Origin: Welwitschia mirabilis
Taxonomy: Eukaryota > Gnetophyta > Gnetopsida > Welwitschiales
Assembly (NCBI GenBank): GCA_051453625.1
Contig: JBOZIK010000001.1
Span: 66,105,740 to 66,142,017 of the forward strand
Direction: 5' to 3'
DNA: 36,278 bases
In this document: positions 21,676 through 32,449 of the stretch, one piece after another
Layout of the letters: each line of letters starts with the position of its first letter
Position numbering within the stretch: the stretch's first letter is position 1
Notes under the pieces: generated by a model
Seen by the model: the letters and a program-made list of their open reading frames with translations, nothing else
Databases searched by the model: none
Told to the model about the DNA's origin: nothing
Translations under genes and position numbers: made by a program

Positions 21676-22269
21676 NNNNNNNNNNNNNNNNNNNNNNNNN
21701 NNNNNNNNNNNNNNNNNNNNNNNNNNNNNNNNNNNNNNNNNNNNNNNNNNNNNNNNNNNNNNNNNNNNNNNNNNNNNNNNNNNNNNNNNNNNNNNNNNNN
21801 NNNNNNNNNNNNNNNNNNNNNNNNNNNNNNNNNNNNNNNNNNNNNNNNNNNNNNNNNNNNNNNNNNNNNNNNNNNNNNNNNNNNNNNNNNNNNNNNNNNN
21901 NNNNNNNNNNNNNNNNNNNNNNNNNNNNNNNNNNNNNNNNNNNNNNNNNNNNNNNNNNNNNNNNNNNNNNNNNNNNNNNNNNNNNNNNNNNNNNNNNNNN
22001 NNNNNNNNNNNNNNNNNNNNNNNNNNNNNNNNNNNNNNNNNNNNNNNNNNNNNNNNNNNNNNNNNNNNNNNNNNNNNNNNNNNNNNNNNNNNNNNNNNNN
22101 NNNNNNNNNNNNNNNNNNNNNNNNNNNNNNNNNNNNNNNNNNNNNNNNNNNNNNNNNNNNNNNNNNNNNNNNNNNNNNNNNNNNNNNNNNNNNNNNNNNN
22201 NNNNNNNNNNNNNNNNNNNNNNNNNNNNNNNNNNNNNNNNNNNNNNNNNNNNNNNNNNNNNNNNNNNNN
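21676..22269. other. Assembly gap, 594 N
   Basis: N run starting within the G-rich tract. Confidence 0.99.
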
Positions 22270-23140
22270 GATATGTAAGCAAGTGAGTTTATTCTTAAGA
22301 AACTATTCTATCTTATTGTTTAAAGCATTTGATTTTTAGCATCATCATAACCACTACCTTGTCAAATGAAACTTTATAGATTTATCCATTTAGTCATGCA
22401 TTTTAAATTAAGTGATGTTATGATTTCTTTCATAGGAGCCTGTTAGGTTAAAACTTAAGGTAGGTAGGCTATCTTCTTTATGTTCCTTATGTTCATTTTT
22501 TCTTTTTCTTTTTGGTTGTTCAGTTAGTTATTTCAAAGTCATTTCTATATTTTCTTATCATTTTAGGACTTAACGTCTAATAGTTTCCTTATTTAGCTTT
22601 CAATAGAGAGCTACTTTCTTGATTAAATGAGTTTCTTTACAATTTTTGTCATATTCATTTTTAACCTTTTGGAGTTTTATACACTGTACTTATCAAGGCA
22701 CATTGGTTGAGCACTCATTCCACTTAATACATTTGTCAAAATCTTTTCTAAATCTTTATTTTTCAAATCTGACATTTTTACACTAAGCTCTATACTTGAT
22801 TTATTCATTATCAAAGTTCAATCTTTATGAAATTTGCAAAAACATCCATTATTCACTTATCATCTAGACATATTCATAGTCAATACGGGACATATTATTT
22901 TTCTCGATGGTGGGTAAGACTTATTTTTATAATTTTATACCAATTTATAGGGTTATTTTAGAGCTTCCATGAGACATAATATTTGCAATGTCCACATGAT
23001 GCATTACATTTTATTTTGCTATGTGATATGTTTAAGATTATCTATGAGCCTATTTTATAATTTCCAAATTGATTTTTTTAAAGACAATTTGATTTGTAAT
23101 TGTCATTGTTCACCTAGTTTTCTCAAGTACTAACAAGGCT
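22270..23140. other. Gypsy post-integrase region, non-coding
   Basis: AT-rich, no ORF. In Athila elements an env-like gene may sit between integrase and the 3' LTR. Nothing of that kind is readable here, though about 1.4 kb of the interval is N. Confidence 0.5.
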
Positions 23141-23150
23141 AAGTGGGGGA
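23141..23150 (+). other. Candidate polypurine tract of the gypsy element
   Basis: AAGTGGGGGA, in the context GGCTAAGTGGGGGA. This closely resembles the plus-strand primer site that precedes the 3' LTR in Athila/Tat elements. It lies downstream of integrase in the right orientation. Confidence 0.65.
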
Positions 23151-23156
23151 ATATAA

Positions 23157-24180
23157 TGTGCTACCAAATTATATGTATTTGATAGGGTGTTATGAGCAAT
23201 TTTACAAGACATTTATATAGGTTTAGATACAATTCTGAGGATTATGAAGAGTTCCTAAATGATCATAGAAATACACAATTCTTATCATGTTTAGAGGTAT
23301 CTAAGGCATATTCTAATACTTAGTGTTATAAAGGAAGATTAATAATGCAGTGCTATAAAGGAAGATTAATAATGCAAAAGGTAGACTTCTATTAAGCTAA
23401 AAAAATAAGGAACGCTATCGTGAAGGAAGGCTATCGCTCCCACGACAGGCAAGATGACAACACTACACAAGCTATATGGAACTAATAACATGGACTAGAG
23501 CTGGAACCAATGAAGTCCTCTATTCTAAAGAGGTATTACCTCCATGGTCATTTCCATGACATGTAGGATGACAACTAATGACTCTTGTACCATCATTCCC
23601 ATGTCGCCTCTACCACAATTAGGATGATAATTGAAATGGCTAGTTGACTTTCATCCATTTCATCCATTTCTTTTTCTGATTTAACTGCATTGTTTAGCAT
23701 ATTTTGAGAAATGATTATACATTTTGATGCACTAAAAATTCTCGTGAGAGACGATCAGAGGGTGAGAGATCCATCTTAAGTCTACAGAAATATGTTTCCT
23801 TAATGAAAGGTTATGCATCATCCATTAAGGTATGGCTATTTTGTAACCTAAATCCTAGTTTGATTTATAATACAAACTCTATTTCTTTTATTTATTAATA
23901 CTCTTTGATATCCCTTATGGTTTATGTTATTCTCGATTCAGTGACAATCTCATTATCCTCAAGGGCAACTTTATTAAGATTGATGATATTAGCTGAGGAG
24001 CATTTTGCATTACGCTTTATTTGACTTACTTATCTTAAGTTAGTCTTGGTTAGTGACAGTTTCCTTAGCTGATTTATATTATATAAGGTCAATCTTCCTA
24101 ACAAGTCGATCTAGTAATTGGATAGGTGTTCATCTAGATTAAGTTGTATTTGCATTACACTACATGTGTATTTTCCTACA
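23157..24180 (+). mobile_element. Candidate 3' LTR of the gypsy element
   Basis: Starts TGTGCTACC a few bases after the polypurine tract and could end at ...TTTTCCTACA, giving TG...CA ends and a length of about 1.0 kb. A promoter-like stretch near 23870 (gatttataatacaaactc) fits the R region. The matching 5' LTR was not found before gag, so the limits cannot be confirmed. Inside is a 27-bp tandem duplication, 23322-23348 and 23349-23375, with one mismatch. Confidence 0.45.
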
Positions 24181-25997
24181 TTATTCTTAAGTTTTAAATA
24201 CAATATTTTCTTCAAAAATCAATTCTTCTTCTTCTTTTGTCACATACCTTCAATGGGTTTACAACATTTAGATTACTTCCATTTATACTAGTATGTTGTA
24301 TTTTGCAATGTATCTATTTGTGATTAACAGACTTCAATAAAGAGGTAAAGGATTGCAAGATTACACACCATAACAAAAGTAAAGAGGAATTTTTTTAATA
24401 ATTAATTAAATTACAATAAAGACATTATATTTAAATGTTTACTTACTTTAAGATTTACCTATAAGATTCACATCCAGAAACCCTATGTGATAATAGGTCC
24501 CTTGACCTACTTACTTAACTCTATAAATTAGAAATAGTTATTCTAACTAATTATTATAATTAAGGTATAATTAGATATTTAAGAATTATGAATTACTATG
24601 CCTTTACTTATGATTTTAATAGGGAACACACATAAAAGTATAGATCCAGAAGTCAAGTGGTTGGATGCATTGATAGCAAAACAATCATGCCTACATATAA
24701 ATAACATATGATAGATTAAGATGGTCCATATCAATGGGCATGCGATGATCAAGTGCATGGTTCATTACAGAGGTAAAGGAAGAATGTGATATTTAAAATG
24801 ACATGATGCTACTCAATAATGCATTCCTCATGATACAAAATAACTAAAAAATGCCTTAATATGCCAAAACACATAAAGATGCATTCAAAATAATGCAATG
24901 AAAAACTCATATGGAAATTAGCTCATATAGTGGAACCTTGAAGTGGTTATGTAATCATCTATTAGTAACCTCAATCACCAAGCATAAGAGACTTCTCTCT
25001 TCTCCCCACATCTCAATGAGAACTAATGGGAGGAAAAGATACATATTTTCCATTATAAAATTATGTTTCACATCATCACATTCTTAAGATATCAAATACA
25101 TACTTGAAACATTCAATGCATATGCTTAAAAAATATAAGAATCACATTTAAGGATGCATACCTTGAATGCATTAAAGCATACCTGAAGTGACCATGATCA
25201 TTAAGAAATATGATAAACTTTCATTATTGTACATTATAATATGCATAACATAATTACATTGAATCACACTAGAATCAACCGTGATCAGTAGGAAATGTGC
25301 TAGACCTGCATCATTATATAATTAATAACATGCATAACATAATTTTACTAAATCATAAAAACATATACCATTACAGTAGCGGAATTTGATAATTACTACT
25401 TTTATAATGATGTACATAATAAAACTAAGTCTATAAAGTAATACCTAAAATGCTTAAAATAAAAAGAAATTTAAATATATTATGCTGTATATACATGTAT
25501 GTATGTATGTAAATATATATATATATATAATAGCCATCACAACATAGTAAATGTTAAATTAACCTTCTATTGGGTTNNNNNNNNNNNNNNNNNNNNNNNN
25601 NNNNNNAAATCCACAAAATTGGCATGTGTTGCTAATCAATACCAAGGTATTCCTTTTATTACACTCTCCCATTCTTATCAAGATAAGCTCCTAATGTAAT
25701 ATTTGATAATACACATCTCACACATATTTATGAAATGTTTACAAAAAGATTATACTAATTGTAACAACAAAACTTATCAATAATTAGTGAGATGACATTA
25801 TCACCTTTATGTGATGAAAGCATACTTAGTGTTTCCTATGCATCCAAAGGCATTAATAAATTCCATTTCCCATTGTATTATATTCATTTGCAATATTTTA
25901 ACCTAAGGTGTAAATCTCCCACACTAAAAGACTAGTAACTCTATGTACATATATATCTATATCAAAAGATATTAGTTGTAATTATCATTTTTCTAGT
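24181..25997. other. AT-rich repeat DNA
   Basis: No coding region. A degenerate tandem pair lies at about 25190-25272 and 25278-25353, sharing tgatcat/agtaagaaat-like starts and atgcataacataatt. A microsatellite at about 25493-25530 combines (TATG)n and (TA)n. A 30-N gap lies at 25577-25606. Confidence 0.5.
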
Positions 25998-27890
25998 TTA
26001 ATACCTTAAACCATTCCAGTACAGATAATTATATTTCAATATGTATATCTAGAGAATTTATAATGCATTTTTTCACACAAGTATGCTAGCATAAACATAT
26101 CCTACATAAGCTAAATTATATAATATAGAATACATTTAACTCTTAAAAAAACATGTTTAAGCATGAAAACATGAACATTATGGTAGTCTAACTAGTAAAT
26201 ACTCATTTTTCATTTAGGAGGTTATGGATTAGAACTTTTGAATGTTGTGTTTAGTACACTATGAGGCTTAAGCATGATAAAAGTTATTTGATTAAGTGGT
26301 TATGGTAGTTATACTTTAAGGGGAAGGCACAATTACTAAAATGTTGGGTTTAACATCCCTTTCACACTCCAATACATTTCAAGGTAATAATTAAAAATGT
26401 CTACCATTGATAATGCATATGACATATTATGCATATGAGACAACAACATAATAATATAATATATGTGTTCTATATGTAGTATAATAATATGATATTAATA
26501 GATAAAAACATAACAATAAAAATTGGACTACATCTATGTAACTTATTATACATATTCATGATATTAATGTTGACTGCATTTATTCAATTAATTGAATATG
26601 TTCATATTATGTACGAGAACTCTCACTATATTTCTTCACTCAAGACTTACTTATATAGCTGGAACCATATAATAAAAACATATTAATTTATCATAATGAC
26701 CATTTTCAACACCATTAAAGCTAAGCATTCTCTTCTTGTTTTACCTACATTATTTGCCCAATTAATGAGTGGCTAAAATACAATATGATGTAAGTGGTTG
26801 TGTTGCCAATCAACATTTAAGGGTGCTTAATCTTAATATAATAAAATAATGAAATTTATAACCCTAATGTAATCTTAAAAGTTTTGGGCTAATATATTTA
26901 ATGACATTCCTTTGGTTAGAGGGAATCATCAATATATCTAGCTAATAACTTATAGGGATATCATTGACATGGAAAATCCTTATGTTGAAACAAATTGTTG
27001 AATAATGTGACCTAACTCACTCTATGTCAAATCACTTAGAGTTCAAGTTCATTCTTACTTTGAGAAATAAGGTGCCACAACTCACTTCTTTTATAAAATA
27101 AAATATAAAATACTTCTAATGGGAATGCATAAGTTTGTTTATAATTGAAGAGATAAATATAATGCAATGGTTACAACATATATTTGACGATGGGCCTAAT
27201 ATGTAATTTCTATGTAAAGACACAATAACTTATCGACTTTTACATTCTTTTTAGTTCTTGGAATATACAAAGGGCACAACCTTTTGTAGAGAAGAGTTTC
27301 CTGGTCCACATTTTCTTTGTAATAGAATACTACAATTCACTTATATAATGAATTTTAAATTTGCAATGAAGATCTTGAAATAGAATTAGATGTAATCTAA
27401 GTGGAAATGGATTCAAAGCACCTTAAGCACAAGGCTTCATGATGCCCCTGAGCCTAGGTTAAGATCACTTCAAATGGACATAGCCCCAGCCATATGTCTA
27501 ATACCACTATCCTAAACACCATTGCCTTCAGCTTTTTGACAATGAAATGGAATATATCTCCTTTTTGATTAAATACAAAGCCATAAGCATGCATCAAAGA
27601 GAATATCTAGAGTATAGTCACAGTTTTGTTACAGAAACCAGGATCAATGAATATCAATAAGGCTTACAATCACTTAACATAAGATTATAATAGTTAAACT
27701 ACAGTTTGGAAATAAGTCAAAATATATGTAAAAGGTTAATTAAAAATCTTACTGTTGTCAAATTTTCATTTGTATTTTTAAAAACTCTTTAGAGCCTATG
27801 AAGGGTATGAAGCCTTAAAATCTAACCAAATAAACCCTATATAACTAAAGTGCTTGCAATTAAGTTTCATCAAAACATTCTTAAAACAAA
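25998..27890. repeat. Dispersed repeat, right copy (matches 2490-4057)
   Basis: Same block order and orientation as the left copy: about 25998-26100, 26125-26650 and 27690-27890. The right copy is a few hundred bases longer between blocks, mainly from an interval around 26650-27690 that includes gatgcccctgagcctaggtt. No ORF with domain content. The two copies are about 23.5 kb apart. Confidence 0.6.
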
Positions 27891-28410
27891 ACGAACAAAA
27901 ATTTCAAGTTTACCACCTAAAGAAGAAAAGGTAAGAGTTTCACATACCTAAAACAAAGCTAAAAGGAAAACAGAGTCAAAGGAAAGTAGATTCACCGAGC
28001 CACGAGTCATGAGCCACAAGCTATGGCCTTAGTTCACCTAGAAAATTTAGACATTCTTAGAAACGCTGATACTACTAGCCTGGGATTTTTGGTGAGAGTA
28101 CATTCCTCTTGGGAGGTAGTGTCACAGGATCTCTATAATATGAACGTGCGTTGTGAAAGGGATAAGGAGTCATAGATGAGAAAGAGATTTGATGTGTTCA
28201 GCCTACCTTTGACTTGTCTTAAGTGAAGGGTCTTTTGTTGCTCCATCTATGTCTCACGCCTCAACCCTCAACATCACCCTTACCTCTTCTCTCATACGTA
28301 ATACAAGTAATTGTCGTTCCTCTGCTTGACTACATGTTTACGAGATTTTTTATGTCCCGAAAACAGTGGATTAGTTCTAATGTTGCTTGATGATAGGCGA
28401 CTTTAGTGGT
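27891..28410. other. Spacer of moderate GC
   Basis: No gene seen. Composition rises gradually toward the following GC-rich region. Confidence 0.5.
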
Positions 28411-28686
28411 TTGACAGTGATTTAAATGAGTTTAAGCTGAACCTAATGACTTGACCTAGTTTGACTAAAGTTGACTGAATTTGACTATGTTTGATTGTGT
28501 TTGACTAACTTAGACTTATGTTGACTGACGTCATTTTACTCATTTTGACTGACTTTGACTGTTGTTTTGATTATTTGACTAGGTTTGAATGTTGTGTTTT
28601 GACAGATTTGACTGGGTTTAACTGATTTTGACTGACGACTAGTATGACTAACTTTGACTGTTATGGTTTAATTGAATTTGACTAAG
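28411..28686 (+). repeat. Array of TTGAC motifs with 10-bp periodicity
   Basis: Fifteen TTGAC pentamers on the plus strand in about 275 bp, mostly as TTGACT. From 28451 to 28530 the sequence falls into eight consecutive decamers, starting at 28451, 28461, 28471 and so on. Six of them begin TTGAC; the other two are TTGATT and TAGACT. Further copies follow with spacings of mostly 9-20 bp. TTGACY is the core of the WRKY-binding W-box, and 10 bp is about one DNA helical turn. This may simply be a decayed minisatellite. Confidence 0.85.
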
Positions 28687-29168
28687 TTTAACTATTTCGG
28701 TTTGATGTTGTAATATTTCATGTGATTTAGGCCTAAAAAGTTTTACCTATAGTGAAAATTTAAATACATAAAAAACGAGTTCTAATTTAAGAAAACACTT
28801 TTTTTAAGAATATAAAAATTTTTGTTTTTTTTCTTGGTTTAAGAGAAATTTCAATTTAAAGCCTAGAACTTAAACAAAGACTAAATTTTAAATATAGTTT
28901 TAAAAATATAAAAAAGTTTTTTAATTAAAAAGAAAAATCAATATGTTCTTAAGGTTTTTTTTGGCTTTTTAAAGGTTTTTTTTCCAGTTCTTTTCTAAAA
29001 CAAAAAAGTGTATAACTTTACAAAAAATAAGAAAAACAAAAAAAATTTAAATGGCTCCTTCTTGTTGTTTTTTAAAAAGGAAAAGCCATTTTTCCAAAAC
29101 AAAATCAAAAATAAAAATAAAAATAACAATAAAAATAAAATAAAATAAAATTAAAAAACCAAAAAAAA
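28687..29168. other. A/T-rich low-complexity DNA
   Basis: Long A- and T-runs, ending in an (AAAAT)n/(AAAT)n microsatellite at about 29100-29160. No gene. Confidence 0.8.
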
Positions 29169-30340
29169 CCTGGGAAAATCGTTTCCCTCTACTCCTGCGC
29201 TACTGTGCCTCGTCGAAGCCGGCTCCTGCAACTGCGCACTCCACTCGTGCCTGCGACCGTGCTCCACTGGTGGTGTGTTCCTGCGGTCTTTCTTTTTAAT
29301 GTTCTTTCTTTTTGGCCTGTCGTCAGTCCACGGGCTCCTGTTAGCCCGCGGTTCCTTGCCGACTTCCGCTCAATAGACACCGCCTGCACTCGCAGCTGTT
29401 GTGTTTAATGTCGCGGTCTTGCCGACTAGCTGCCTCCCCGATCNNNNNNNNNNTTCTGTTTGCGCCTACGGTTGCCTTCGCGTCTCTCTGCTCGCGTTTC
29501 CTTTTTCGACGGGCTCGCAAGCCTGTGCTTCTGCTTCTGTCTCCCCTCTTCTCTCTCCCTTTGCACTTGCTCTTGGGCCTGGTTTCCACCTGCAACCCTC
29601 TCCCTGTCGTTGTCTCTCTGCTTTCTACTCGCGTCTCTGCCAACAACGCTCACAGTCGCGCTTGCAAGTACGTCGACTCCTGTGCTTCCGCACTCACACG
29701 CACTTACACGCCGCCTGTTCGAAGCAACGCTTCTCTTTGCAGCAGCGTTTCTTTACAGCTGTGTTCTAGGGCTCCTTTTCCTGTCGGCGCTCTGTTTGAT
29801 ACGTGTTCGCCCTCCCTTCGGTTTCAGGTGCCGCCCTGCACTGACTTCTTTGATAGCACCGCCCACCGCCCATGTGCCGTCTTAGAGAGGCAGCGCCTAG
29901 GGGCGCGCGATGCCTGTTACACTCCCCTGCGTCGTCCTCTACATCCTCGGCCAAGGAGAATTTTGAGCAGCCAAGAGGCAATGAAGCCGGAGGCCCACCT
30001 AACACACACAACTTTCCGATTTCCAGTGCGGTTCTGTGTCACTTGAAAATGGGAGATGTCAAAACTCTCTTTCTAAAATACAATGTTCTATCATATTTCT
30101 CACGCATTGACTTTCTGGGAAATAAATCATGGACTTTGAGTTAAAAATAATTGCTCGCATCGCTTTTGTGCATGCTGCAACGCAGCTCCACTGTTTTATT
30201 AGAATTTGTCGGAGAATCTATTTTGTTCTTCTTAACTGAAATGATTCGACAACCCCATGGACTGCAAAATGTTGCAATCGACAAACCTGCACCTGCAACG
30301 ATTGCCCGTTCTTTTGAGAAAAGGAGTAACGGACTGGTTT
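29169..30340. other. GC-rich, pyrimidine-rich block without a recognisable gene
   Basis: CpG-rich and strongly C/T-rich on the plus strand to about 30020, then a more balanced tail. Overlapping ORFs exist (for example 29399-30046 with a 10-N gap inside), but they are Ser/Leu/Pro/Arg-rich with no domain and open in several frames at once, as expected from composition. It could be a promoter/leader or first exon of a gene, or the GC-rich leader of an unidentified retroelement. A similar GC-rich stretch resumes at 35654, so the copia complex may have inserted into one such block. Confidence 0.4.
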
Positions 30341-30465
30341 GAAATGTTGAAGTTAATCCTGATTTTTTAATTATGATAGTTTAAATTCACTGTTAAACGT
30401 ATGTGTTTGTTGTGGGTTGTTCTGATTTAGTGGAGCTAGTGGTGTTTGTTGCTTAAAATTAGGAA

Positions 30466-30557
30466 GTTAGTTGAATTCATGTTTCTATTTAAATCTGGTA
30501 CTTCTATCGTTGTTTGTGTTCAAGATCAAGTCTGCTATTAATAAAATCAAGTTTTGC
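30466..30557 (+). mobile_element. Copia LTR-A, 3'-truncated
   Basis: Starts GTTAGTTGAATTC and matches LTR-B and LTR-C to gttttgc. Relative to LTR-B, the next 94 bases (34308-34401: LTR end, primer-binding site and first bases of antisense integrase) are missing. The joint falls on the shared pentamer TTTGC (30553-30557). Confidence 0.8.
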
Positions 30558-31826
30558 GCTTGAAACTGCTCCAAGCCTCTTCAAGAGTGACACTTTGAAT
30601 TGCTTTGGTAGGAGACCTATTCAACAAATAAACGGCACATGACATAGCTTCTGCCTAAAAGGAATTTGACATCCATTTAGTCTTTAGCATGCTTCTTATC
30701 ATATCCATTATAGTCTTGTTCTTCTGTTCAACAACTCCATTGTGTTGCGGGGTGTAACAGAATGTCACCTCATGATGAATTCCCTACTCTCACAATAATT
30801 AGTAAATTCATTAGAGGTGTATTCACCCCCATAATTAATTCACAACATCTTAATTAGATGACCACTTTGCCCTTCAACATACATCTTAAATTTCTTGAAA
30901 TAATCAAAGACTTTAGACTTCCTCTTCAAAAAATACACCCATATTTTTCTAGTGAAGTCATCTATCAATGTAAGAAAGTATTTGTTGTTACCATTCGATG
31001 CAATACTTATTGGACCACAAACATCGGAATGGACCAGCTCTAGTGGTTGATTCGTACTCTAATTTCTGTGCTTTAAATGGTAATTTGGGTTGCTTTCCAA
31101 GAGTGCAGGCCTCACATAACTGTTCAGGATGATCAATTTTGGGCAAAACTTTTACCACATTTCCATGAGCCAATAGCTTCAAGCTGCAGAAATTTAAATG
31201 TCCAAAACGTAGATGCCACAACCAAGATTCATNNNNNNNNNNNNNNNNNNNNNNNNNNNNNNNNNNNNNNNNNNNNNNNNNNNNNNNNNNNNNNNNNNNN
31301 NNNNNNNNNNNNNNNNNNNNNNNNNNNNNNNNACCAGCTCTAGTGGTTGATTTGTACTCTAATTTCTGCACTTTAAATGGTAATCTGGGTTGCTTTCCAA
31401 GAGTGCAGGCCTCACATAACTGTTCAGGATGATCAATTTTGGGCAAAACTTTTACCATATTTCCATGAGCCAATAGCTTCAAGCTGCAGAAATTTAAATG
31501 TCCAAAACATAGATGCCACAACCAAGATTCATCTTGTATGATTGCATTTAAACAAGGATAAACACTATTGGCAAGATCAATCCAAAACATATGATTCTTT
31601 GTGATAGGAGCCTTAAGGATGAGTGTACCTTTCTTATCAAGAAGAGTGAGATGACTGTCACAAAGGTTCATGATGTACCCCTTTTTAAGTAGTTATCCTA
31701 CACTGAGCAGATTATTTCTCATGTCAGGTACATAAAAGACATTTGAGATATACCTATGGTCTTCATTTTTCGCCTTAATTAAAATTTTTTCTTTTTCCAT
31801 CACTGGTATAGCATTGTCATTAGTGA
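30557..31826 (-). pseudogene. Copia protease end, GAG-pre-integrase and integrase, antisense
   Basis: Read on the minus strand from 31826 down. A protease C-terminal segment has IPVMEKEKILIKAKN and HRYISNVFYVPDMRNN. The GAG-pre-integrase zinc region follows, with LWHLCFGHLNF and QLCEACTLGKQ giving the His-His-Cys-Cys set. Then comes the integrase core, with VCGPIS and [20 protein letters not shown], ending at an EEAW-type segment near the LTR-A joint. Integrase would catalyse cDNA insertion. A gap at 31233-31332 is flanked by a 200-bp repeat, so part of this block is counted twice. Frameshifts and stops make it non-functional. Confidence 0.85.
31233..31332. other. Assembly gap with repeated 200-bp flanks
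   Basis: 31033-31232 and 31333-31532 are the same 200-bp sequence with about six differences, all transitions, each abutting the gap exactly. Most likely two overlapping contigs from different alleles or copies were not merged. Confidence 0.9.
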
Positions 31827-31848
31827 ATTCGACTCTGGAGCATACTGA

Positions 31849-32250
31849 TTATTTGTGTTCCAATAAGTGTTGCATCGAATGGTGACAACAAATACTTTCT
31901 TACATTCATAGATGACTTCACTAGAAAAATCTGGGTGTATTTTTTGAAGAGGAAGTCTGAAGTCTTTGATTATTTCAAGAAATTTAAGATGTATGTTGAA
32001 AGGCAAAGTGGTCATCTAATTAAGATGTTGCGAACTGATGGTGGGGGTGAATACACCTCTAATGAATTTACTAAGTATTATGAAGAGCAGGGAATTCATC
32101 ATGAGGTGACGTTCTGTTACACCCCGTAACATAATGGGGTTGCTAAACGGAAGAACAGGACTATAATGGATATGATGAGAAGCATGCTAAAGAGTAAATG
32201 AATGTCAAATTCCTTTTGGGTAGAAGCTGTGTCATGTGTAGTTTATTTGC
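31849..32250 (+). pseudogene. Copia integrase core fragment, sense
   Basis: The same integrase segment that appears antisense at about 30600-31030, here on the plus strand: [34 protein letters not shown] (an acidic catalytic residue), and a HNGVAKRKNRT-type stretch where relatives have VERKNRT, so the usual catalytic Glu codon reads Lys. In-frame stops interrupt it (for example the tyrosine-proline-stop before HNG). It ends abruptly at 32246-32250 (TTTGC), where the sequence turns to antisense gag. Confidence 0.8.
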
Positions 32251-32427
32251 ATAGTGACCAAGTTTGTGACAGGAGTAACACTCGATGGTGGATCTGTCAA
32301 ACTTCTTTCTCCCATATCCACAGCTTCGGCCTCTAAATGGATGATTGAATGTAGATTTATCCATGTCATTATCTTCATTCTTGTAATTGTTATAATCACC
32401 ACGACCTTTGTTGTTGAAGAAGACACA
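32250..32427 (-). pseudogene. Copia gag nucleocapsid fragment, antisense
   Basis: On the minus strand: an RGRGDYNNYKNEDND basic/Asn-rich stretch, GRSCGYGRKKFDRSTIE, then the zinc knuckle CYSCHKLGHYAN. The last Cys of CX2CX4HX4C is lost because the fragment stops exactly there and the joined integrase sequence supplies Leu. The right joint is marked by the 14-bp repeat TTGAAGAAGACACA (32414-32427 and 32450-32463). Confidence 0.8.
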
Positions 32428-32449
32428 TCAAAGCGACCTATCCATATAA

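Noticed and set aside
20633-22286. Long ORFs across 20633-21592 and 21556-22286
   Set aside because: They consist almost entirely of N; only a few real codons at either end.
29399-30046. 215- and 141-codon ORFs in the pyrimidine-rich block
   Set aside because: Open in several frames at once, biased to Ser/Leu/Pro/Arg, interrupted by N, no domain.
30858-31043. Plus-strand ORF over the antisense integrase (and similar at 31800-32015 minus)
   Set aside because: Mirror readings of integrase DNA; the real domain is on the opposite strand in each case.
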